From the NCBI RefSeq assembly GCF_001014645.1, contig NZ_LASZ01000013.1:29854-93853 (forward strand): a stretch of DNA of 64,000 nucleotides. Reading direction: 5' to 3'. Every line of letters begins with the position of its first letter. Position 1 is the first letter of the stretch. The notes beneath the pieces were generated by a model. The model made no database searches, was not told the origin of the DNA, and worked only from the letters and a program-made list of their open reading frames with translations. Made by a program: the position numbers and the translations under genes. The DNA is from Luteimonas sp. FCS-9. Lineage in GTDB: Bacteria; Pseudomonadota; Gammaproteobacteria; Xanthomonadales; Xanthomonadaceae. This document shows positions 18,590-25,714 of the stretch, piece by piece.

Positions 18590-18951
18590 CCGCCCAGGAC
18601 CTGGCGGATCTGCGCGATCAGCGCGTCCTCGGTGGGCGGCTTGACGATGTAGCCCTTCGCGCCCTGGCGCAGGCCCCACATCCGGTCGGTCTCCATGCCC
18701 TTGGTGCTGACGATCACCACCGGGATGCCGGCGGTCTGCGGGTCGCGCGCCAGCGCGCGGGTGGCCTGGAAGCCGCTCATGCCCGGCAGCACCACGTCCA
18801 TCAGCACCAGGTCCGGACGCTCGCGCCGGCACAGCTCGAGCCCGTCCTCGGCGTTGGCCGCCGCGAGCACGACGTGGCCGTGCCGCGCCAGCCACTGGGT
18901 CAGCACCGCGGCATCGGTGGGCGAGTCCTCGATCAACAGGATGCGTGCCAT
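18586..18951 (-). CDS. pilH: Pilus response regulator PilH
   Basis: A 121-residue stand-alone receiver domain: the acidic pair in LLIEDSPTDA, phospho-Asp in LVLMDVVLPGMSGF, Thr in IVSTKG, and Lys in IVKPPTE. In the Pil-Chp system PilH opposes PilG or acts as a phosphate sink to favour retraction control. It follows pilG by 10 bp and shares its stop with the pilI start. Confidence 0.95.
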   Translation of the reverse strand: MARILLIEDSPTDAAVLTQWLARHGHVVLAAANAEDGLELCRRERPDLVLMDVVLPGMSGFQATRALARDPQTAGIPVVIVSTKGMETDRMWGLRQGAKGYIVKPPTEDALIAQIRQVLGG

Positions 18952-18961
18952 GCCTTTCCCC

Positions 18962-19366
18962 TCAGGCGTCGACGTGGGTGCGGATCGCGTCGAGGAGTTC
19001 CTCGCGCGTGAACGGCTTGGTGACGTACCGCTCGGCACCGACGATCCTGCCGCGCGCCTTGTCGAACAGGCCGTCCTTGGACGAGAGCATGATGACCGGC
19101 GTGCCGCCGAAGCGCCGGCTGTTCTTGATCAGCGCGCAGGTCTGGTAGCCGTCGAGGCGCGGCATCATGACGTCGACGAAGATGATCTGCGGCTTCTGGT
19201 CGACGATCTTGGCCAGCGCCTCGAAGCCGTCGACCGCGGTCACCACGTCCGCGCCCTCGCGCCGGAGCAGCGTCTCGGCGGTGCGCCGGATGGTCTTCGA
19301 ATCGTCGATCACCATCACCCGCAGGCCGTCGAGGCTTCCGGTGGACGGTCTGTCGTCACTGCTCAT
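18962..19366 (-). CDS. pilG: Pilus response regulator PilG
   Basis: A 134-residue single receiver domain that is the first gene of the chemosensory operon. It has MVIDDSKTIRRTAETLL with the acidic pair, the phospho-Asp in IIFVDVMMPRLDGYQTC, LSSKDGLFDKARG and the Lys of YVTKPF. PilG carries phosphate from ChpA toward extension-motor control. Start ATG 19366 gives the family length. The divergent gshB starts 181 bp away, so the promoters of both lie in that gap. Confidence 0.95.
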   Translation of the reverse strand: MSSDDRPSTGSLDGLRVMVIDDSKTIRRTAETLLRREGADVVTAVDGFEALAKIVDQKPQIIFVDVMMPRLDGYQTCALIKNSRRFGGTPVIMLSSKDGLFDKARGRIVGAERYVTKPFTREELLDAIRTHVDA

Positions 19367-19547
19367 GCGCTCGCTGTCCCCTGCGCGTCGCACCGGTCCG
19401 GCGCCGCGGCAACGCGGAGTTATCCCAGCGGGCCGCCGGGCTGTCAAGCCGGCGTGAAACCGCCGCGCATGCGGGGCCGGACGCGCGCCGGGCCGGGATG
19501 GACGCCCTGATAAGATGCGGCCTTCCCTCCCTTGTGCGGATGCCGGT

Positions 19548-20492
19548 ATGTCGCTGAACGTCGTCGTGGTGATGGACCCGATCGGGTCGATCCGGATCGC
19601 CAAGGACACGACGTTCGCGATGCTGCTCGAGGCGCAGCGCCGCGGGCATCGCCTGCAGTACGTGCTGCCCGGCGCGCTGGGCATGGCGGGCGGCGACGCG
19701 GTCGCGTCGGTCGCGCCGCTGTCCGTGCGCGACGATCCGGCCGACTGGTTCTCGCTCGGCGCGCCATCGCTGCACCGCTTCGGCGACGGCGACGTGGTGC
19801 TGATGCGCAAGGACCCGCCGGTCGACCCGGAGTTCGTCAACGACACGCAGATCCTCAGCGTCGCCCAGCGCCAGGGCGCGCGGATCGTCAACGACCCGCA
19901 GGGGCTGCGCGACATGAACGAGAAGCTCGGCGCGCTGGCGTTTCCGCAGTGTTGCCCGCCGACGCTGGTCGGCCGCGACGCCGCGGCGCTCAAGGCCTTC
20001 GTCGCCGAGCACGGCGAAGCGGTGCTCAAGCCGCTCGACGGCATGGGCGGGCGCTCGATCTTCCGTGCCGCGGCCGGCGACCCGAACCTCAACGTGATCC
20101 TCGAGACGCTCACCGACGGCGGCCGCCGGCTGGCGATGGCGCAGCGCTACCTGCCGGAGATCGTCGACGGCGACAAGCGCATCCTGCTGATCGACGGCGT
20201 GCCCGTGGACTACTGCCTGGCGCGCATTCCGCAAGGCGACGAGTTCCGCGGCAACCTGGCCGCCGGCGGCCGCGGCGAAGGCCGCCCGCTGAGCGAGCGC
20301 GACCGCTGGATCGCCGCGCAGGTGGGCCCGTCGCTTGCCGCCCGCGGCATGCGCTTCGTCGGCCTGGACGTGATCGGCGACTGGCTGACCGAGGTCAACG
20401 TCACCAGCCCGACCTGCGTGCGCGAGCTCGACGCGCAGTTCGGCCTCAACATCGCCGGCCTGTTGTTCGACGCGATCGAGCGCGCGGACTGA
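19548..20492 (+). CDS. gshB: Glutathione synthetase
   Basis: ATP-grasp enzyme that joins gamma-glutamylcysteine and glycine. The 314 residues show VVMDPIGSIRIAKDT at the N-terminus, MRKDPPVDPEF, NDPQGLRDMNEKL, the ATP-binding loop KPLDGMGGRSIF and the closing signature EVNVTSPTCVREL. I chose ATG 19548 because it begins exactly at the family N-terminus. A weak extended -10 (TGATAAGAT) lies about 40 bp upstream. The pairing with divergent pilG is conserved in Xanthomonas. Confidence 0.96.
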   Translation: MSLNVVVVMDPIGSIRIAKDTTFAMLLEAQRRGHRLQYVLPGALGMAGGDAVASVAPLSVRDDPADWFSLGAPSLHRFGDGDVVLMRKDPPVDPEFVNDTQILSVAQRQGARIVNDPQGLRDMNEKLGALAFPQCCPPTLVGRDAAALKAFVAEHGEAVLKPLDGMGGRSIFRAAAGDPNLNVILETLTDGGRRLAMAQRYLPEIVDGDKRILLIDGVPVDYCLARIPQGDEFRGNLAAGGRGEGRPLSERDRWIAAQVGPSLAARGMRFVGLDVIGDWLTEVNVTSPTCVRELDAQFGLNIAGLLFDAIERAD

Positions 20493-20672
20493 CAGGCGCA
20501 CGGGCCCAGGACCGCGCCGGATGAACACGGACGAGCGCCACGGGGTTGAACGCCGGCGTCCAGCCGGGACATCGACGATCCGGACGCCCGCGATGCACGT
20601 CGCCCCCCGCGACGCGGCCCCTGCATCGGTCCGCCGTCGTCGCCGCGGCCCCGCGCACGACGCGTCGGACGC

Positions 20673-21542
20673 ATGACGGCGGTTGCGCCGCCCCGGATCG
20701 GCGACGACGCGCGCCTGGGCGCGGCGCTGGCGCTGTCGCTGCTCGTGCACGGCCTGCTGGTGCTCGGTCTCGGCTTCTCGACCGAGGACGCCGCGCCAGT
20801 GGTGCCGACGCTGGACGTGATCCTGACCGAGACCACGAGCCCGCTGACCCAGGCCCAGGCTGATTTTCTCGCCCAGGCCAGCCACCAGGGCGGCGGCGAA
20901 CACGAGCGCAGCCTGCGCCCCCGCGAGATGCAGCCCGGCCGGGTGCCACAGCCCGACGGCGGCGTCGCGCCGCTCCAGGTCCGCGCGCAGTCTCCCCGGC
21001 CGCGCCCGCCGCCGCGCGAGCGGGTCGTCGCCAGCGCCCGGGGCCAGGCACGCGTGCCGAGCCCCGATCCGGCGCCGCAGGCCGAGCACCGCGCGCTGCC
21101 GCCCGGACCCGAGCGGGTCGAGCGCGACCTGGAGATGGCGCGGCTGGCCGCGGAGATCCACCTGCGCTCGGAACGCTACGCGCGCCGCCCCAAGCGCAAG
21201 TTCGTCTCCGCGAGCACCCAGGAGTACGTCTATGCGCGCTACCTGCGGCAGTGGGTGGACCGGGTGGAGCGCGTGGGCAACCTGAACTATCCCGACGAGG
21301 CGCGGCGACGCGGGCTGGCCGGGCGCCTGGTCATCAGCGTCGCCATCCGCCGCGACGGGTCGGTCGAGCGTGCCGACGTCATCCGCAGCAGCGGCGTGCC
21401 GCTGCTCGACGACGCCGCGCTGCAGATCGCGCGTCTCGCCGAACCCTACCCGCCGCTGCCGCCGACCGACGAGCAGATCGACATCCTGCACGTCACCCGC
21501 AGCTGGAACTTCCTGCCCGGCGGGGCCCTGGTGGACGACTGA
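20673..21542 (+). CDS. TonB-family energy transducer
   Basis: 289 residues: a short cytoplasmic tail, one membrane helix (about 15-36, ALALSLLVHGLLVLGLGF, with a membrane His), a Pro/Arg/Gln-rich periplasmic spacer (about 80-150) and a TonB C-terminal domain (YPDEARRRGLAGRLVISVAI, RSSGVPLLDDAALQIARLA). Such proteins transmit proton-motive force to outer-membrane receptors. No exbB/exbD or receptor gene is nearby, so the client is unknown. The 180 bp upstream of it holds no feature I can name. Confidence 0.88.
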   Translation: MTAVAPPRIGDDARLGAALALSLLVHGLLVLGLGFSTEDAAPVVPTLDVILTETTSPLTQAQADFLAQASHQGGGEHERSLRPREMQPGRVPQPDGGVAPLQVRAQSPRPRPPPRERVVASARGQARVPSPDPAPQAEHRALPPGPERVERDLEMARLAAEIHLRSERYARRPKRKFVSASTQEYVYARYLRQWVDRVERVGNLNYPDEARRRGLAGRLVISVAIRRDGSVERADVIRSSGVPLLDDAALQIARLAEPYPPLPPTDEQIDILHVTRSWNFLPGGALVDD

Positions 21543-21639
21543 GCGGAGACGACGCGGCCCTCCGGCGGCCATCCGCGACCGGACGGGCATCAGGCCGTCG
21601 CGCGACCCCCGGGGATTGGCGCGGCGACGCGTCGGCGGC

Positions 21640-22287
21640 TCACAGCGGGTGCCAGCCGAAGCCCTCGCCGCGCCGCCAGAACACGCCGCGGGCCTGGCCG
21701 TAGATCGCGGCGCTGGGCACGAAGCCGAACCAGCGGCCGTCGAGGCTCGCGCCGCGGTGGTCGCCGAGCACCAGCACGTGCCCCTCGGGCACCCGCAGTC
21801 CGTCGATGTCCGGCCCGCCGCCGGCGCCCAGGTCGAGCACCGCCTGGCGCCCGCCGAAGTCCTCGGGCGCGCCGGGCACGGGCGCGAGCGCGACGCCGTT
21901 GATCGACAGGTGGCCGTCGACGAGGTCGACGCGATCGCCACCGGTGGCGACGACGCGCTTGATCAGCCGCAGGCCGTCGGCCGGCGAGCGGAACACGACC
22001 ACGTCCCCGCGCACCGGCGCCTCCGCCGGCCACACGATCCACTCGGTGAACGGCACCCGCAGGCCGTAGGCGCGCATGTCGACGACCACGCGGTCGCCGG
22101 GCTGCAGCGTCGGCTCCATCGAGCCGCTGGGGACGTGGTAGTGGTTGGCCAGCGACGAGCGCGCGACCAGCAGCAGGCCGAGCAGGCACACCAGCGGCAC
22201 GCCCTCGCGACGCAGCCAGGCGCGCACGCGCTGGGCACGGTGCGCGGGGGGACGCGGGCGCGGTGCTGCAGGCATCGGGTGGGACAT
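21640..22287 (-). CDS. lepB: Signal peptidase I (LepB/S26 family)
   Basis: Cleaves signal peptides at the periplasmic face. 215 residues with one membrane segment (VPLVCLLGLLLVARSSL), the catalytic Ser in HVPSGSMEPTL, the catalytic Lys in LIKRVVATGGD and the box E VLGDHRGASLDGRWFGFV. I chose ATG 22287 because GGAG lies nine bases upstream; ATG 22326 and 22302 in frame lack one. It is shorter than typical LepB (single rather than double membrane anchor), so it may be a second, specialised signal peptidase. A TATGCT -10 candidate lies at 22320-22325. Confidence 0.85.
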   Translation of the reverse strand: MSHPMPAAPRPRPPAHRAQRVRAWLRREGVPLVCLLGLLLVARSSLANHYHVPSGSMEPTLQPGDRVVVDMRAYGLRVPFTEWIVWPAEAPVRGDVVVFRSPADGLRLIKRVVATGGDRVDLVDGHLSINGVALAPVPGAPEDFGGRQAVLDLGAGGGPDIDGLRVPEGHVLVLGDHRGASLDGRWFGFVPSAAIYGQARGVFWRRGEGFGWHPL

Positions 22288-22356
22288 GTGGGGCCTCCGC
22301 ATGGGGATGGGCGCAACGCCCAGCATAGGACAGCGGCGACGCGTCGCGGTTCCCGA

Positions 22357-23061
22357 TCAGCGCGCCGCGCGTCGCGCCTGCTGCTGGGCCAGCGTCAGCG
22401 CGACGTCGTTGCGCAGGTAGGCCGGTTCGAGCCGCTCCGGGACGACCGCCTCGCCGCGCTCGTACGCAGCCGCGGCCAGCGCGGCCAGGTCGGCGGCATG
22501 CGGCAGTGCGGTCGCGTCGATCCGGGCGGCGTCCGCGCCCAGTCGCGCGGCCAGCAGGCCGTCGGCCACGCCGAAGCCGGTGCCCACGCCATGCCAGGCG
22601 TCGCCGGTGCCCGGCAGCTCGACCGCGTCGGGCGCGCCGACGCGTTCGTCGCTCGTCGCCACCGGACCGTCGGCCCCCATCGCGAACGCGGCCCGGTAGA
22701 CCTCGCCCATGCGCGCGTCGATCGCGGCGAGCACGGGCGCGCCCTCGCCCGCGTGCGCGCGCAGTGCGAGCACGGCCAGCGTCGAGGCGGCGACGACCGG
22801 GCGATCGAGCGCCAGCGCCACGCCCTGCGCCAGCGCGATGCCCAGGCGCACGCCGGTGAACGCGCCCGGGCCGCGGCTGACCGCGACCGCGTCGAGCTGG
22901 CTGCGCGCGATCCCGGCCTCGGCCAGCAGCGCCTCCGCCCACGGCAGCGCGAGTTCGGCATGGCGGCGTGGCGCGACCTCGAAGCGTTGGAGCACGCGCC
23001 CGTGGTCCCAGACGGCGACGGAGCAGGCCTCGGTGGCGGTTTCGAACGCGAGCAGTTTCAT
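22357..23061 (-). CDS. tsaB: tRNA t6A biosynthesis protein TsaB
   Basis: Subunit of the TsaBDE complex that makes N6-threonylcarbamoyladenosine at position 37 of ANN-decoding tRNAs. 234 residues with the actin-like N-terminal motif LLAFETATEACSVAVW, SRGPGAFTGVRLGIALAQG and AAIDARMGEVYRAAF. It overlaps the upstream helicase gene by ATGA, so it is translated from the same mRNA. Confidence 0.94.
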   Translation of the reverse strand: MKLLAFETATEACSVAVWDHGRVLQRFEVAPRRHAELALPWAEALLAEAGIARSQLDAVAVSRGPGAFTGVRLGIALAQGVALALDRPVVAASTLAVLALRAHAGEGAPVLAAIDARMGEVYRAAFAMGADGPVATSDERVGAPDAVELPGTGDAWHGVGTGFGVADGLLAARLGADAARIDATALPHAADLAALAAAAYERGEAVVPERLEPAYLRNDVALTLAQQQARRAAR

Positions 23062-25157
23062 GCAGGCCGGAATTCGGGATTCGGAATGGGGGATTCGATG
23101 GCCGGTGTCGGCTGCTCGATTGTCGCAAAGTCGCCGGCGGGGGGCGCGGCGAAGAACGCGGCGACCGTGGCGATGTCGCGGGTGCGCGGCAGCGGCGGCA
23201 GCGAGTCGAGGAACAGCGCGCCGTAGCCGCGGCCCAGCAATCGCGGGTCGCACAGCACCAGCACGCCGCGGTCGCGCTCGGTCCGGATCAGCCGGCCCAC
23301 GCCCTGCTTGAGCGCGATGACGGCCTGCGGCAGTTGCTCGTCGCGGAACGGGTTGCCGCCGGCGCGCCGGATCGCATCGAGCCTGGCCTCGAACACCGGA
23401 TCGTCGGGCGCGGCGAACGGCAGCTTGTCGATGACCACCACGCTCAGCGCATCGCCGGCGACGTCGACCCCTTCGCGGAAACTCGCCGCTCCCAGCAGCA
23501 CGCCGTCGCCCGAATCGCGGAAGCGCTGCAGCAGCACGTGCCGCGGCGCCTCGCCCTGTACGAACAGCGGCCACGGACAGTGCGTCGAGGCCCGCAGCAG
23601 CACGGCCGCCTCGCGCAGCGCGCGGTGCGAGGCGAACAGCACGAACGCGCGCCCCTGCGAGGCAGCCAGCACCGGCAGCAGCGCCTCGACCACGGCGCGC
23701 GTGTAGTCGGGCGCGGCCGGCGTCGGCAGCCGCGGCGGCAGGTAGCACAGCGCCTGGCGCGCCCAGTCGAACGGGCTGGGCGAGAGCAGCGTCTGCGGCG
23801 CCTCGAGTCCAAGCCGCGTGGCGATGTGCGCGAAGCTGCCGTCGACCGCCAGCGTCGCCGACGTGAACACCCAGGCGGCCTGCGACCGCCCGCGGTGGGC
23901 GCGCAGCGGCGCCGACACGTCGAGCGGCGTGCGCTGCAGGCGGAACCCGCGCGGCGTCAACTCGTACCACAGCACGCTGTCGTCGCGTGCGTCCCCGTCC
24001 GGCGGCGCGGCGGCCTCGCCGGCGTCGTCGTCGAACATCGCGCCGGCCGCGGCGCCATCGTTCCAGCGTCGCAGCCGCGTCAGGCACAGCGCCGCGCGCG
24101 CATGGCAGGCGTCGAGCCCCGGCGAGGCCTCGCGCAGGGGCGCCAGCACGTCGCGCAGGTGCGCCAGCGCCTCGTCGAGCGCGTGCAGCGCGTCCTCGAC
24201 CGCCGGCTCGTACAGCGCGCGGTAGCGGGTGCCGCGCGACGGCAGGCCGTCCATCGCCGTCCGCAGCCCGCGCGCCGCGCCGTCGAGCGCCTGTGCCGGC
24301 AGCTGCAGCACCGGCAGCGCGCCGGGCACGTCGCGACACTCGGCGACGGCATCGCGCGCCAGCCCGACCAGCGGCCGCGCGCTCAGCCCGTCGCCGAAGA
24401 ACTGCGCGGCGAGTTCGGGCAGCTGGTGCGCCTCGTCGACGATGAAGGCCTGCGCCCCGGGCAGGATCTCGCCGAAGCCCTCCTGCTTGAGCGCCAGGTC
24501 GGCGAGCAGCAGGTGGTGGTTGACGACCACCACGTCCGCGGCCTGCGCGCGCTGGCGCGCCCGCACCACGAAGCATTCGCTCCAGAACGGGCAGTCGTTA
24601 CCGAGGCAGTTGTCGACGGTGGAGGTGACCATCGGCAGCAGCGGCGTGTCCTCGGGCAGGCCGTCGAGCTCGGCGACGTCGCCCAGCCGCGTCCGGCCGG
24701 CCCAGGCGACAATGCGCTGGAACTGGCTGCTCTGCGACGGCGTGATCTGATCGCGCGTCGCCAGCCGCGGCGCCCCGCGCGCCTGCTCGAGCCGGTACAG
24801 GCACAGGTAGTTCGCGCGCCCCTTGAGCAATGCGCTGCGCAGGCCGCTGCCGAGCGCGTCGCGCACCCGCGGCAGGTCGCGGTGGAAAAGCTGGTCCTGC
24901 AGCGCCCGGGTGCCGGTCGAGACGATGGTCTTCAGTCCCGACAGCAACGCCGGCACGAGATAGGCGAAGGTCTTGCCGGTGCCGGTGCCCGCCTCGGCCA
25001 GCAGCGTCGCGCGCTGGTCGAGCGCGTCGCCGACCGCCATCGCCAGCGCCTGCTGCGCCGCACGCGGGCGGAACGCGGGGATGCGCACCGCCAGCGGGCC
25101 GCCTTCGACCAGCGCCTCGCGGCTGCGCACGGCCAGGCGATCGGCAGTCGGCTCCAT
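23058..25157 (-). CDS. DinG/YoaA-type iron-sulfur DNA helicase
   Basis: 699-residue XPD-like superfamily 2 helicase. Walker A is AGTGTGKTFAYLVPAL and the Walker B/DEAH box is VDEAHQLPE. Four cysteines (NYLCLY, DNCLGNDCPFWSEC) fit the 4Fe-4S cluster of this family, and the last motif is QGVGRLIRTERDRGVLV. Such helicases unwind forked or RNA-DNA structures and aid repair. The last 13 codons (IESPIPNPEFRPA) are made of the ATTCGGG repeat, so the native C-terminus has been replaced or extended. Start ATG 25157 lies 27 bp after the lipoprotein gene. Confidence 0.92.
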   Translation of the reverse strand: MEPTADRLAVRSREALVEGGPLAVRIPAFRPRAAQQALAMAVGDALDQRATLLAEAGTGTGKTFAYLVPALLSGLKTIVSTGTRALQDQLFHRDLPRVRDALGSGLRSALLKGRANYLCLYRLEQARGAPRLATRDQITPSQSSQFQRIVAWAGRTRLGDVAELDGLPEDTPLLPMVTSTVDNCLGNDCPFWSECFVVRARQRAQAADVVVVNHHLLLADLALKQEGFGEILPGAQAFIVDEAHQLPELAAQFFGDGLSARPLVGLARDAVAECRDVPGALPVLQLPAQALDGAARGLRTAMDGLPSRGTRYRALYEPAVEDALHALDEALAHLRDVLAPLREASPGLDACHARAALCLTRLRRWNDGAAAGAMFDDDAGEAAAPPDGDARDDSVLWYELTPRGFRLQRTPLDVSAPLRAHRGRSQAAWVFTSATLAVDGSFAHIATRLGLEAPQTLLSPSPFDWARQALCYLPPRLPTPAAPDYTRAVVEALLPVLAASQGRAFVLFASHRALREAAVLLRASTHCPWPLFVQGEAPRHVLLQRFRDSGDGVLLGAASFREGVDVAGDALSVVVIDKLPFAAPDDPVFEARLDAIRRAGGNPFRDEQLPQAVIALKQGVGRLIRTERDRGVLVLCDPRLLGRGYGALFLDSLPPLPRTRDIATVAAFFAAPPAGDFATIEQPTPAIESPIPNPEFRPA
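23068..23097. repeat. ATTCGGG-type repeat, copy 2 (inside helicase 3' end)
   Basis: The units AATTCGGGATTCGG and GGGGATTCG match copy 1 in style. Unlike copies 1 and 3, which sit between genes, this one is translated on the minus strand as the tail of the helicase. Confidence 0.65.
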
Positions 25158-25183
25158 CACCCCGTCGCGCCCCGGGGCCGGGC

Positions 25184-25714
25184 TCAGTAGCGCTGCGGAC
25201 CGGCGACGCGGCAGCCGTCGGCCTGCGCACGCGCGGCCGCGGCGCCGTCCGCGTCTCCCGATGCGAGCCGGACCTGCTCGAGCGTGATCCAGTGCCTGCG
25301 GCACAGCGGGCCGACCTGGCTGCCGATCGCGTGCGCGCGCTCGGCCAGCGCCGCGGCGCGCGGGAAGTCGCGCTGCAGGACCGCCAGTTCGGCGCGCTCC
25401 TGCAGCAGCGCCGGATCGTCGTGCACGATCTCCAGGGCCTGATCCAGCGCAGCCGTCGCACCGGCGACGTCGCCCTGGCCCTCGAGCGCGCCCGCGCGTT
25501 CGCGCAGGTCCTCGACCATCGGATCGCGCAGCGGCTGCACCGCGAGCTCGCCGTCGCCATCGCCGCTCGCGCCGCGGATCGCCGCGACCATCGCCTGCGG
25601 CGAGAGCGTCGTCGCCGGCGGGGCGGACGCCGGCGCGACGGGCGGTTGCGTGGTGCACGCGGGGAGCACGAACGTAGCGGCGCAGCAGGCGGCCCGGAAC
25701 AGGATGGACGTCAT
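25184..25714 (-). CDS. TPR-like lipoprotein, candidate PBP1b activator (LpoP-like)
   Basis: 176 residues: signal peptide ending in VLPAC (lipobox, Cys 20), a low-complexity spacer rich in Pro/Ala, then helices typical of one or two tetratricopeptide repeats (GDVAGATAALDQALEI, QERAELAVLQRDFPRAAALAERA). Its start overlaps the mrcB stop by ATGA. In Pseudomonas aeruginosa the PBP1b activator LpoP is a TPR outer-membrane lipoprotein encoded beside ponB. The same size, topology, repeat type and coupling here suggest the same job. This is inferred from context and is not a sequence match I could verify. Confidence 0.68.
   Translation of the reverse strand: MTSILFRAACCAATFVLPACTTQPPVAPASAPPATTLSPQAMVAAIRGASGDGDGELAVQPLRDPMVEDLRERAGALEGQGDVAGATAALDQALEIVHDDPALLQERAELAVLQRDFPRAAALAERAHAIGSQVGPLCRRHWITLEQVRLASGDADGAAAARAQADGCRVAGPQRY

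Noticed and set aside
18590..18895. Long upstream extension joined in frame to pilI
   Set aside because: It overlaps pilH entirely and has no CheW-like features. GTG 18589 gives a correct PilI with GTGA coupling.
20493..20672. Search for a riboswitch or regulatory RNA ahead of the TonB-like gene
   Set aside because: The 180 bp is GC-rich without a clear stem series, terminator or box motif; nothing could be supported.
22288..22326. Longer N-terminus of the signal peptidase (starts at 22326 or 22302)
   Set aside because: ATG 22287 has GGAG at the right distance, and the -10 candidate at 22320-22325 would fall inside the longer version.
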